DNA of 64,000 bases from NCBI GenBank assembly GCA_016292135.1, contig JAEFAZ010000002.1, forward strand, positions 310,001 through 374,000, given 5' to 3'. Made by a program: the position numbers and the translations under genes. This document shows, piece after piece, positions 43,256-52,073 of this stretch. Origin of the DNA: Saccharofermentans sp. (GTDB taxonomy: Bacteria > Bacillota > Clostridia > Saccharofermentanales > Saccharofermentanaceae). The first letter of the stretch is position 1. Every line of letters begins with the position of its first letter. A model generated the notes under the pieces. That model saw only the letters and a program-made list of their open reading frames with translations, was not told where the DNA came from and made no database searches.

Positions 43256-44554
43256 GTGAAAAACTACTATAAGCTCCTGGCCGCGGTGATCGTCTGCTAT
43301 ATCCTTGCTGTCGGACTCTTCGTCTTTATATCAGACAGGGACATGTCCAAGCTTTCCGTTAATGAAGATAATGTCCTGATCTTGAATGATATTACTAAGC
43401 TGGCCGAAGAAAACTGGCCCGATCTGTCTGCGGTCGGAAGCAATAAGTATCCTGTTGATTACGTTATCCTGGACCAGAACAGCCAAGTGCTGAAGGATTC
43501 ACGCGGGCCTTCCGCCGGCAGAGGGATGTCGGTCGAAGATGCCGTCAAGAACAGGTATCCCTATGCTTATGTAATAGTGAATAACAATGTTACAGGCTGT
43601 GTTATCCTGCTCGACAACGGCAGGAAGACGATCGACTCGATGAGGAATGCCATGACCGCCGGCTTCGCGGTGACAGGTCTCATTCTTGCTGCCGGTGCCA
43701 TTGTCTACGGTATCTATATCAAGAAGAACATAATCGATCCTTTCCGCAAGATGGAGAAGTTCGCAGGCAAGGTTGCAGAGGGCAACCTTGATGAACCCCT
43801 CCTGATCGAGAAGAACAACATGTTCGGCTCCTTCTCCGAGAGCTTCGACATTATGAGGGAAGAACTGTCCGCATCAAAGCAGAGGGAGCTAGCCCTCCAG
43901 AAGAAGGAACGCGAGACCGTTGCATCCTTAAGCCACGACCTGAAGACCCCCGTTACCGGCATCAAGCTCACGGCCGAGCTCCTAAAGGCCAAGCAGGAGA
44001 TGAAGGGCGATGACGGAGATATGATCGATAAACTCGACAACATCTACAAGAAAGCCGATGAGATCGACGTTCTGATTACCGATCTGTTATCATCCACTCT
44101 GGAAGACCTGGGTGAGTTCAAGGTCAGCTGCATGGATGAGCCTTCTTCAGTCCTGTCGGACATCTTAAGCAAATACGATGACAAGGGTCTCGTCGTTGAG
44201 GATAAGCGTCCTGATGTCATCATCAACATCGACAGCAAGAGGATGGGCCAGGTAATAGGTAATATCATCAATAATTCATATAAATATGCTGACAGCAAGA
44301 TCGACGTTCATTACGAGATAGTAGATGACTTCCTAGAGATGAGCATCAAGGACTATGGCCCGGGAGTTCCCGAAGATGAGATAGCGCTCATAACCAATAA
44401 GTTCTACCGCGGCAAAAAGCAGGAAGAGTCCAAGGCGGAAGGCTCAGGCTTAGGCCTTTATATCGCCAACATCCTGATGCAGAAGATGAACGGCGAGATG
44501 ATCCCTTCCAACGACGGCGGCTTTAAGGTCACGCTGCTCATTCCTTTAAGCTGA
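43256..44554 (+). CDS. Membrane sensor histidine kinase
   Basis: 432 residues, GTG start. TM1 (LLAAVIVCYILAVGLFVFI), ~110-residue outside sensor, TM2 (AVTGLILAAGAIVYGIYI), HAMP-like linker (DPFRKMEKFAGKVAEGNL), HisKA with H-box VASLSHDLKTPVTGIKLTAELL (about residue 225), N-box GNIINNSYKYADS, G1 DYGPGVPEDE, G2 EGSGLGLYIANIL. Complete. Signals to the upstream response regulator; the stimulus is likely an envelope stress or cell-wall antibiotic, judged from the downstream genes. Confidence 0.95.
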   Translation: MKNYYKLLAAVIVCYILAVGLFVFISDRDMSKLSVNEDNVLILNDITKLAEENWPDLSAVGSNKYPVDYVILDQNSQVLKDSRGPSAGRGMSVEDAVKNRYPYAYVIVNNNVTGCVILLDNGRKTIDSMRNAMTAGFAVTGLILAAGAIVYGIYIKKNIIDPFRKMEKFAGKVAEGNLDEPLLIEKNNMFGSFSESFDIMREELSASKQRELALQKKERETVASLSHDLKTPVTGIKLTAELLKAKQEMKGDDGDMIDKLDNIYKKADEIDVLITDLLSSTLEDLGEFKVSCMDEPSSVLSDILSKYDDKGLVVEDKRPDVIINIDSKRMGQVIGNIINNSYKYADSKIDVHYEIVDDFLEMSIKDYGPGVPEDEIALITNKFYRGKKQEESKAEGSGLGLYIANILMQKMNGEMIPSNDGGFKVTLLIPLS

Positions 44555-44623
44555 CAAAAAGACCTGTCGTTACCTGTAAATGCCGTTTTCTGTAACTGTA
44601 CAGGTACAAGTGTCGATCCCATT

Positions 44624-44643
44624 TAAGAATTTGATAAGAATTT
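44624..44643 (+). promoter_or_regulatory. Direct repeat, likely response-regulator box before the ABC operon
   Basis: TAAGAATTT at 44624-44632 and again at 44635-44643, an 11-bp period as expected for an OmpR-family dimer on one DNA face. It lies ~90 nt before the ATPase gene. An upstream inverted repeat ACCTGTA (44572-44578) / TACAGGT (44599-44605) is also present in this 175-nt gap. Confidence 0.55.
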
Positions 44644-44729
44644 AATAGTCCTTTGTTAAAGAAGCCTTTCCCCAAGATCTGTAGAATACAAACCGTAAGC
44701 TGCAAAGATATGCGAAAAGGAGTAAAGGT

Positions 44730-45488
44730 ATGGATCAGATCTTAAAGACAGAGAAATTATGCAAGTCATTCTCTAACGGCGGCGTTCAGCAGCATGTAAT
44801 CAAGAACCTGGACCTGGAGATCATGGAAGGAGACTTCACGGTCATCATGGGAGCTTCGGGTTCGGGCAAGTCGACGCTGCTCTATGCGCTGTCGGGGATG
44901 GACAAGCCGTCGATGGGCAAGATATTTTTCGGGAATAAGGAGATAGAAGATCTTACGAACGACCAGCTGGCTGTTTTCAGGAGAGGCAACTGCGGATTTG
45001 TTTTCCAGAGTGTTTATCTACTCGAAAATCAGACGGTCCTGGATAACGTTTTGACGGGAGCCTTGATCGTGCAGAAAAATTCGCCCGAGCTCGTTGCCAA
45101 GGCGCAGGACCTCCTCACCAAAGTCGGGATCGGCAAGGATATGTGGAACAAGTATCCTAACCAGCTTTCCGGCGGTGAGGCCCAGAGGGTCGGCATCGTA
45201 AGAGCGGTCATCAACGACCCGAAGATCCTTTTTGCTGATGAGCCGACGGGTCAGCTCAATTCCTCGGCGGGCAAGGATGTACTGGACATCATGACGGAGA
45301 TCCATAAGAACGGTCAGAGCATCGTGATGGTAACTCATGACCTGAAGACTGCATTAAGGGGAACGAGGATCCTCTTCTTAAGGGATGGAAACATAGTCGG
45401 TGAATACAGGATGGCGCCCTACGGGACGGATGACATGAAGGAGAGAAGATCAGGCCTTCAGAGATTCCTGGATGAGATGGGATGGTAA
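44730..45488 (+). CDS. ABC transporter ATP-binding protein (MacB/BceA-like)
   Basis: 252 residues. Walker A MGASGSGKSTLLYALSGMDKP, Q-loop FVFQSVYLLENQTVLDNV, signature LSGGEAQRVGIVRAVINDPK, Walker B ILFADEPTGQLNS (usually ...ALD), H-loop MVTHDLKTAL. Typical ATPase of FtsX-type permeases (type VII mechanotransmission). GGAG ribosome site. Seven nt before the permease gene. Confidence 0.95.
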   Translation: MDQILKTEKLCKSFSNGGVQQHVIKNLDLEIMEGDFTVIMGASGSGKSTLLYALSGMDKPSMGKIFFGNKEIEDLTNDQLAVFRRGNCGFVFQSVYLLENQTVLDNVLTGALIVQKNSPELVAKAQDLLTKVGIGKDMWNKYPNQLSGGEAQRVGIVRAVINDPKILFADEPTGQLNSSAGKDVLDIMTEIHKNGQSIVMVTHDLKTALRGTRILFLRDGNIVGEYRMAPYGTDDMKERRSGLQRFLDEMGW

Positions 45489-45494
45489 AGGGAA

Positions 45495-47996
45495 ATGAAG
45501 ATATTCAGATTATCGTTATTTAATCTGCGCAAGAACAAAAAGGAAGCCGTAGCGATAATATTTCTTACATTCGTTACGGTCTTTCTGCTGGGTACAGTCG
45601 CAGCAAACATTGCCAAGATAAACACGGTCTTTGACGACTGCTTTGAAGCAGCCGGGAGCGTAAACAATTACGTCTTCTTCAGGGACAGGAAGTACAGGGA
45701 AGAATATAAGGAGATCCTGGAAAAAGATTACGGGATAGAAGATGTCAGGAAAGCCGATATCCTTTATTCGATCGGTGTGACCGTTAGGGATAAGAGCGGC
45801 GAGAAGATCGGATACAACATCATGATGATAACGGAAGAAGACGACCGTAAACTGGAGTCTTTCGTTAAGGAGAACTGCTTAAGAGATGAAGAGATCGCGA
45901 CCTTGAAGCACCCGGTCTGGCTTCCGCAGTACTTCGAGATAACAGGCGGTTATAACCCGGGAGATACTTTCACTCTGCTGACCGGCGGAAGGGATTATCC
46001 CTTCGAGATCGCGGGCTTTTATGAGACCGGTCCCTGCAATGAGACGGGAATGGGTCTTAAGATCGTGATCTCAGAAGAGGATTATGCACTGCTGTCATCT
46101 ATCTACGAAGAGGATGTCATGCTCGGGTATAATGCGGATCAGCCCTTGCCTCAGGAAGAATATATCGCCAAGTGTGAGAAGAGATCATCCGAAAATGTCA
46201 GCAATTCGATCTGGATCTTTGACCAGGCTGATCTTAAGCTGCAGGAGACTGTATTCCTTGACATGTTCATGTATATCTCCGGAAGCCTGTCGATCATAAC
46301 GCTGGTCGCCTGTGTCTTCCTCATAAGGCATAAGATCAAGAACGATATCGAGGATCAGATGCAGCAGATCGGAGTGCTCGAAGCCATCGGTTACAGGTCG
46401 AAAGAGATCTCGATGTCCTATATTTTCGAGTATGTGATTACAGGCGGAACGGGTGCGATCCTCGGCGCTGTGGCTACTGTATTGTTTACCCCTGTCATGA
46501 ACATGTTCATAAGGATCATGATGAACCGCAATGTACACGGAACAGTCAATATGATCCCGGTGATCGTCGTAGCGATCATCCAGGTCGTCGTCATCACGGT
46601 CTTTGCGCTCCTCAGGGCAAGGATGGTCAAGAAGTACCCTCCTGTCGTTGCTTTCCGCAAGGGCATCAGGACACATCACTTCGGGAAGAATTTCCTTCCT
46701 TTAAAGTCCATGAAAGGCAATATCAACTTAAGACTTGCCATGAAGACGAACTTCCGCAATACCGCCCAGAACATAGGTACCGGTGTCTGTATTGTTGTTG
46801 CATCAGTCGCTATGCTCTTCAGTGCATATACGATGGTCTTCTTTAAGGACGGCTATGACGGGTTGATCGCATTGACAGGTATGGAGATCAGTGACGACAG
46901 CATAACTCTTCTTGACGGCATCGATGCATACAGATTCAGCGAAGAACTGTCAGGACTTCCTGAAGTCAAAAAGACGCTCGTAACATATAATTTCTGCTTC
47001 ATGGCTGTCAAAGGATCCAAATATTCGGGTACCGCCCAGGTCTATGATGATTTCAATGAGACAACGAATATTCCTGTCTATAAGGGAAGATATCCGGTGC
47101 ATGACAACGAGATCATGATCTCCCTTGTAAGGAGCACAGTAGAAGGCTACGACGTCGGAGACAACATCATCATCGAAGGCAACGGTACTCAGAAGAGCTA
47201 TGTCATCACGGGCATCGTAAGCGGCATGTCCAACAGCAGGATGAATCTCTATTTTACTATGGAAGGCTATCAGAGAGTCAGTCCTATGACGAGACCCAAT
47301 GTGGTTCAGATATATCTTAACGACGGTGTGGATCAGAACGATTTCGAGAAGAAACTTGCTTCTTTGTACGGAGCTCCGGTCTCGGATATGGAAGAAGGTA
47401 ATATTGAAGGTTCAAGCCTTGAAGAGAGGATCAGGGCACAGGCGGATATCGCAGTCGCAAAGCTCATAGCCCGCTATGGAGTTACGGATGTCGACTATGC
47501 GATCAAGATCGGCGATCAGATGATCACCGGCCGCAGCGGTTCCCTCATGATCAAGGATATCTCTTCCACCAAAGATCTCGCCAAGTCCCAGATGGGAGGC
47601 ATAGGAAATGCGACGTTCGGATTTAACATTATGGCATTGATCTTCATAGCGGTCGTCGTGGCGGTCATCCTCGGCATCATCGCAGGATCCAATGTCAGAA
47701 GACAGCGCAAGGACCTTGGCGTCATGAAGAGCATGGGATATTCATCCAAGGATCTCATGACTCAGATCGCACTTCAGATCCTGCCGACAACTGTAATATC
47801 AGTCGCAATAGCAGCAGTTTTATCTGTGTTCGTTCAGAAAGCCTTCTGGTTCTACTTGTTCGGCGTTGCGATCCCGCTCGATATACCGGTAATGATCGTA
47901 ACCTGCATCTCCATGGTGATCTTCTGCTATGTGGTTACATACTTTGCTGCAAGCAGGGTCAAGAAGATCTCTGTTACGGAACTCATGACGGAGTGA
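45495..47996 (+). CDS. FtsX/MacB-type ABC permease, two FtsX domains
   Basis: 833 residues. TM1 near the N-terminus (EAVAIIFLTFVTVFLLGTVAANIA), ~230-residue extracytoplasmic region, first FtsX domain with three TMs (~255-385), a fifth TM after RLAMKTNFRNTAQN, a second outside region (~460-700) and the C-terminal FtsX domain (FNIMALIFIAVVVAVILGIIAGSNVRRQRKDLGVMKSMGYSSKDL). This 10-TM layout is that of LolCE/YknZ-like and antibiotic-resistance transporters. With the upstream ATPase it probably exports or dislodges a lipid- or peptide-like antibiotic. Confidence 0.92.
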   Translation: MKIFRLSLFNLRKNKKEAVAIIFLTFVTVFLLGTVAANIAKINTVFDDCFEAAGSVNNYVFFRDRKYREEYKEILEKDYGIEDVRKADILYSIGVTVRDKSGEKIGYNIMMITEEDDRKLESFVKENCLRDEEIATLKHPVWLPQYFEITGGYNPGDTFTLLTGGRDYPFEIAGFYETGPCNETGMGLKIVISEEDYALLSSIYEEDVMLGYNADQPLPQEEYIAKCEKRSSENVSNSIWIFDQADLKLQETVFLDMFMYISGSLSIITLVACVFLIRHKIKNDIEDQMQQIGVLEAIGYRSKEISMSYIFEYVITGGTGAILGAVATVLFTPVMNMFIRIMMNRNVHGTVNMIPVIVVAIIQVVVITVFALLRARMVKKYPPVVAFRKGIRTHHFGKNFLPLKSMKGNINLRLAMKTNFRNTAQNIGTGVCIVVASVAMLFSAYTMVFFKDGYDGLIALTGMEISDDSITLLDGIDAYRFSEELSGLPEVKKTLVTYNFCFMAVKGSKYSGTAQVYDDFNETTNIPVYKGRYPVHDNEIMISLVRSTVEGYDVGDNIIIEGNGTQKSYVITGIVSGMSNSRMNLYFTMEGYQRVSPMTRPNVVQIYLNDGVDQNDFEKKLASLYGAPVSDMEEGNIEGSSLEERIRAQADIAVAKLIARYGVTDVDYAIKIGDQMITGRSGSLMIKDISSTKDLAKSQMGGIGNATFGFNIMALIFIAVVVAVILGIIAGSNVRRQRKDLGVMKSMGYSSKDLMTQIALQILPTTVISVAIAAVLSVFVQKAFWFYLFGVAIPLDIPVMIVTCISMVIFCYVVTYFAASRVKKISVTELMTE

Positions 47997-48013
47997 TAAG
48001 GGAGGATAAGATA

Positions 48014-49969
48014 ATGAAAGATATTCGCAATAAGATAATGGCACCCTGTATGACTTTGCTGGCTGCATCAGTCGCGATGACATCCACAGGAAGCCTTATG
48101 GCAGATGCAAAAACAATTGATATTCCAAGCACTTCTGAAGGCACCGAAAGAGTCTACTGTGTCGGGTCAGTCAGCAAGGTCTATGTATCGGCAGCAGCAA
48201 TGCAGCTTGCTGATCAGGGGAAGCTTGATATAGATGCTCCGCTAACGGATTACATCCCTGACTTTAAGATGGCTGACCCCAGGTACAAGGACATTACCGT
48301 CAGGATGCTCATGAACCACACTTCCGGGATAATGGGCACAAGGTACAGCGAGCTCTGCCTCTATGGCGACGATACGACCATCAGCAACGACGAGTTCATC
48401 AAGGGCTTTGAGACGCAAAGGCTCAAGGCAGATCCGGGTGAGTATTCAGCTTACTGCAACGACGGCTTCGAGCTCCTCCGCATCGTGATCGAAAACGTAA
48501 GCGGAATGAGTTATACGGATTATGTGGTAAAGAACATCGCAGGCAAGATCGGCAGGAGCAATACGGGAACAGGCCTTAATGTACAGGACAGGGAAGATAA
48601 AGCCGACCTCTACAGAGGCGGACTTCTCCTGGATTACGAGTACTGCCTAGAATTAGGTGCAGGCGGTATCTATTCGACTGCATCCGATGTCGCAGAATTC
48701 GGAAGCGCATTCTGGAAGGGCGACAAGAGGCTCCTGTCGGAATCAGCCAAGAATGAGATGGCGTCCAGGTGGACTTCTGATACTGATGAGTATAAAGACG
48801 GCAGCGGCCTGGGCTGGGACTACGTTGAAGACCTTGCCTACAGCAAGCAGGGCGTTAAGGTCCTGGGCAAAGGAGGAGACATCAATAACATGCACGCAAG
48901 CCTCCTGGTGGCTCCCGATAACGAGATCAGCGTATGCGTCCTGTCTTCGGGCGGGTCCAGCATGTATAACTCATTCGTTGCAGGAAAACTTATGGATATC
49001 GCTCTTGAAGAGCAGGGAATAGAGATAAGCCCCGAGTCTCCCATGGAGGTAACGCTCGAAGATAAGATCCCCGAAGATTTTAAACAGTACGAAGGATATT
49101 ACAGCATCGGATCGATGACAGGGTCCGGTATCGGTACCATTACTTTCTCGGAGGATACCATGACGGTAGTTACCGACAGTGTTTTGACCAGGGATACAGC
49201 CAAGTATAAGTACACCACATCAGGCGGCTTCGTCGAGGTCGACGATAACGGACGGGTAAGGAAGAACCAGACGGTGGTCTTCTTCGGGAAAGGAGCCGAC
49301 GGCAAGGTCTATATCAGAGGTGAGCAGACCATGTCGATGCCCGGGCTTGGTGACTATATAAGAAAGCAATATTTCGGTGAGAAGATGGAAGCAGTTGAGG
49401 TAAGCCCTGAAGCAATTGATTCCTGGACTCATTTGTCAGGGACTCCCTGGGTACTGGTCAACGACAGGTATTCTTCAACGAATTACGACAGCCCTTTCAT
49501 GGCTATGAAAGCGTCAGAAGACATGCCGGGTTACATGATGATATCCCTTTCTGCCGGAAGCAGGGTGGTGAAGATCGAAGATCAGATGAGCCTTAAGGCT
49601 TTCCAGACGATGCCCTCATCTTCCAACAGGGATCTTTGCGATGGTATATTAACTCCGGACGGTACGCTGTCACTGTCCATCGGCAGCGAATACAAACCTG
49701 TTGCAACACTTCCTGAGCTTACTGCGGATGTCAGGGAAGTTGAACTTAAGACAAAGGATGCTTCCTGGTACCGCATCAGCGATGATATGGCTTTTAAGAC
49801 GATATCCGTTGAGCGCCCCGAAAACAGCACGATCTGTGTCTATAATAAGTACTTCGAACTTCTCTATACGACTCATGTCACGAATGCCAAGAATGAGCTT
49901 GACCTTCCCGAAGGCGGCTACATCGTATTCTTAGGTGAGGACGGAGGAAGAGTTAAGATCTCAGGCTGA
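48014..49969 (+). CDS. Secreted beta-lactamase-fold serine hydrolase (PBP/class C-like)
   Basis: About 651 residues from MKDIRNKIMAPC (GGGAGG upstream). Signal-like N-terminus (CMTLLAASVAMTSTGSLMADA). Class C beta-lactamase/PBP fold: SxxK in VGSVSKVYVSAAAMQL (about residue 55), YxN as YCND (about 152), and a third-motif region LGKGGDINNMHASLL. The C-terminal ~300 residues form extra beta-rich domains (EGYYSIGSMTGSG...). Likely a D-aminopeptidase/esterase acting on wall material. In the same operon as the ABC transporter, so probably part of the same response. Confidence 0.87.
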   Translation: MKDIRNKIMAPCMTLLAASVAMTSTGSLMADAKTIDIPSTSEGTERVYCVGSVSKVYVSAAAMQLADQGKLDIDAPLTDYIPDFKMADPRYKDITVRMLMNHTSGIMGTRYSELCLYGDDTTISNDEFIKGFETQRLKADPGEYSAYCNDGFELLRIVIENVSGMSYTDYVVKNIAGKIGRSNTGTGLNVQDREDKADLYRGGLLLDYEYCLELGAGGIYSTASDVAEFGSAFWKGDKRLLSESAKNEMASRWTSDTDEYKDGSGLGWDYVEDLAYSKQGVKVLGKGGDINNMHASLLVAPDNEISVCVLSSGGSSMYNSFVAGKLMDIALEEQGIEISPESPMEVTLEDKIPEDFKQYEGYYSIGSMTGSGIGTITFSEDTMTVVTDSVLTRDTAKYKYTTSGGFVEVDDNGRVRKNQTVVFFGKGADGKVYIRGEQTMSMPGLGDYIRKQYFGEKMEAVEVSPEAIDSWTHLSGTPWVLVNDRYSSTNYDSPFMAMKASEDMPGYMMISLSAGSRVVKIEDQMSLKAFQTMPSSSNRDLCDGILTPDGTLSLSIGSEYKPVATLPELTADVREVELKTKDASWYRISDDMAFKTISVERPENSTICVYNKYFELLYTTHVTNAKNELDLPEGGYIVFLGEDGGRVKISG

Positions 49970-50052
49970 TCTTAAGGCAACAACAGGTTGCTTGTCTTAT
50001 CTTCCATAGTGAACGATAATTAGGCTGACGACAACAGAAAGGAATAAGTGCT

Positions 50053-50496
50053 ATGGAAACTAAAGATATACTTAAGGAACTTCGCGAGAAGAATAACCTG
50101 ACACAGGACCAGCTCGCTGAGAAGGTCATGGTGACAAGACAGGCGGTAAGCCGTTGGGAGACAGGTGAGACCCAGCCCAACACAGATACGCTCCTGCTCT
50201 TGTCGGAACTTTACGATGTATCCATCAACACGCTCCTCGGGTCTCCGAGGCAGCTCGTCTGCCAGTGCTGCGGCATGCCCCTCACAGAGGATTCCATGAT
50301 CAGCCGTGAGCCGGACAAGACCTTCAACGAGGATTACTGCACCTGGTGTTACAAGGATGGCGTTTTCGTGTACCCGACGATGGATTCACTGATCGAATTC
50401 CTGCTCGAGCACTCGCCCAATCCCGACAATGCTTCGGACGATACAAGGCGCGGCCAGTACGCAGGGTACCTGTCGGAACTTAAGCACTGGAAGTGA
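50053..50496 (+). CDS. XRE-family regulator with zinc-ribbon domain
   Basis: 147 residues. Helix-turn-helix residues 1-62 (DILKELREKNNLTQDQLAEKVMVTRQAVSRWETGETQPNTDTLLLLSELYDVS), then a zinc-ribbon domain with VCQCCGMPL and EDYCTWCYKDG (CxxC...CxxC), as in the putative zinc-ribbon family of Bacillota regulators, and a C-terminal helical end. Standalone gene with its own terminator. Confidence 0.9.
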   Translation: METKDILKELREKNNLTQDQLAEKVMVTRQAVSRWETGETQPNTDTLLLLSELYDVSINTLLGSPRQLVCQCCGMPLTEDSMISREPDKTFNEDYCTWCYKDGVFVYPTMDSLIEFLLEHSPNPDNASDDTRRGQYAGYLSELKHWK

Positions 50497-50518
50497 TAAG
50501 GATCAATCCAAACCGGAA

Positions 50519-50548
50519 AGGAAGTTGTCTAGGGACAGCTTCCTTTTT
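50519..50548 (+). terminator. Terminator after XRE/zinc-ribbon gene
   Basis: Stem AGGAAGTTGTC (50519-50529) / GACAGCTTCCT (50534-50544) with a 4-nt loop and T5. Confidence 0.88.
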
Positions 50549-50666
50549 CGATTTTCCCATTTTTCGAAAAAATATGGTACTAAATTCCCGAAAAACGACA
50601 TTTATGGAAAAGCGCATCCTGCTGTCTGTTCCTGCGGAATCTTTCAGGATGAAGGAAGGTAATTCA

Positions 50667-50774
50667 ATGGTAAAATGTAAGCAGATACAGAATGTAAAAG
50701 CATTTTTACGTCCCTTGTTCAGGGGATGTACAAGCATTTTGATAGACAGTGATCCTGCCGGCAGAATATCCTGA
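50667..50774 (+). CDS. Possible small ORF (35 aa) upstream of the XRE membrane regulator
   Basis: ATG at 50667 preceded by AAGGAAGG at good spacing; 35 codons beginning MVKCKQIQNVKAFLRPLF and ending 21 nt before the next gene. No known family, and the rest of the 50549-50795 gap is A/T-rich with no other candidate. It may be a leader peptide or chance. Confidence 0.3.
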   Translation: MVKCKQIQNVKAFLRPLFRGCTSILIDSDPAGRIS

Positions 50775-50795
50775 AGGCACGAAAGGAGAGAGGAA

Positions 50796-51449
50796 ATGGA
50801 AATTGGTTCGAAGATCCGTAAGTCCCGCACTGAAGCAGGCCTGACCCAGGAGAAGGCAGCAGAGGAGCTCGGAGTTACAAGGCAGACGATATCCAATTGG
50901 GAGAACAACAGATCCTATCCGGATATCATCAGCGTGATCAAGATGAGCGACCTTTACTCCGTTACTCTCGACTACCTGCTGAAGGAGGATAAGACGATGA
51001 TAGAACATTTAGAAGAATCCACTAATGTGGTAAAGAGCGTATCCAGGAGATCCAGGATCATTATCATATCGGTATATCTGGTGATATGGGCAGTGCTGGT
51101 CATCCTGTTCTGGCCGGGCAACTGCGCTTCCGGTTCTGATGCAATGGGATTTTCGCTGCTGGCATTCTACGTGGTGCTTCCCGTTACTACTTTGGTTACT
51201 GCATTCATGATAGGCAAGGACCGCCTCTGGGGACCTTCCAAGTGGCTGATGCTGATATTCTACGGGGTAATGTACATGCTGGCTGAATATGTGACCTTCG
51301 GGCTTGCCAACATGCTCATGAACGAATACAGCAGCTTCAATTGGCCCCGGTTCGGCATGATCATAGCGGGGGCCGTCATGGGCGCGATCGGCATGGGCAT
51401 AGGTGTCCTGGTATCCAAGATAAGAAAGCGCGGAAAAGATCCGGCATAA
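50796..51449 (+). CDS. XRE-family regulator with C-terminal membrane domain
   Basis: 217 residues. Helix-turn-helix MEIGSKIRKSRTEAGLTQEKAAEELGVTRQTISNWENNRSYPDIISVIKMSDLY, a short linker (LDYLLKEDKTMIEHLEESTNVV), then about four membrane segments (IIISVYLVIWAVLVILFW; FSLLAFYVVLPVTTLVTAFMI; WLMLIFYGVMYMLAEYV; FGMIIAGAVMGAIGMGIGVLV). Membrane-anchored one-component regulators of this layout are common in Bacillota. GGAGAGAGG ribosome site. Confidence 0.88.
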   Translation: MEIGSKIRKSRTEAGLTQEKAAEELGVTRQTISNWENNRSYPDIISVIKMSDLYSVTLDYLLKEDKTMIEHLEESTNVVKSVSRRSRIIIISVYLVIWAVLVILFWPGNCASGSDAMGFSLLAFYVVLPVTTLVTAFMIGKDRLWGPSKWLMLIFYGVMYMLAEYVTFGLANMLMNEYSSFNWPRFGMIIAGAVMGAIGMGIGVLVSKIRKRGKDPA

Positions 51450-51456
51450 ACACGAT

Positions 51457-51484
51457 TGCAACATTTTCAGGACCTCCGTTGTAT
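51457..51484 (+). promoter_or_regulatory. Promoter-like motif, copy 2
   Basis: TGCAAC (51457-51462) followed by ATTTT, and TTGTAT (51479-51484): same bases and same offset as at 41572-41599. It lies ~32 nt before the next lipoprotein gene. Confidence 0.45.
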
Positions 51485-51515
51485 ATAAGACAGAACGACA
51501 ACGGAGGTCTTTAAC

Positions 51516-51980
51516 ATGAAAAGAATGATATGCATCCTGCTCGCAATGGTGATGATAATGGGAATGACAGCCTGTTCGGGGCGTGATATCGAGAAATACC
51601 GTAAGATCGAAGGAATGCTTCTAGAGATAGAGGAGATACCCTGCGGATCCATGACACAGGAACAGTACGAAATGGCTCATCATCTGGTCAAGGTAAGTTA
51701 TGCCGGAAATTCATATATCCCCAGTCCGATAGAAGATCAGGTGATGAAGATGAAAGATGAGGACTACCGCAAGATCCTCGATTTCTGCCTTGATAACATA
51801 GAGAAGAACAAGTTCAAGGGCTATTCTGAAAATGTCGATGATGGAACGATGTACAGGTTCACGGCTTACGATGAAAATGGCGGTGCCCATCTGATATACG
51901 ACGGCTATATCTATCAGAACAAGGAACTTATCGATATCGTCAGCACCGTAACGTCATATTCGCTGGACAATGCCGTGTAA
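51516..51980 (+). CDS. Small lipoprotein, unknown function
   Basis: 154 residues. Lipobox MVMIMGMTAC after a basic start. The mature part is charged with no recognised domain (DIEKYRKIEGMLLEIEEIPCGSMTQEQYEMAHHLVKVSYAGN). ACGGAGG ribosome site. Preceded by the TGCAAC-type promoter motif shared with the lipoprotein at 41633. Confidence 0.75.
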   Translation: MKRMICILLAMVMIMGMTACSGRDIEKYRKIEGMLLEIEEIPCGSMTQEQYEMAHHLVKVSYAGNSYIPSPIEDQVMKMKDEDYRKILDFCLDNIEKNKFKGYSENVDDGTMYRFTAYDENGGAHLIYDGYIYQNKELIDIVSTVTSYSLDNAV

Positions 51981-52073
51981 TACTGCCGTTTCCTGATTGC
52001 CTCAGTTTTCTTCCTTTATATCTGGATGCCAATGCTATAATCTGCATCGAAAAGATACAAAGGAAGGAATAAT

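Noticed and set aside
50480..50908. Minus-strand open frame across the gap before the XRE membrane regulator
   Set aside because: Antisense to a terminator and to the start of an intact gene; composition is not protein-like.
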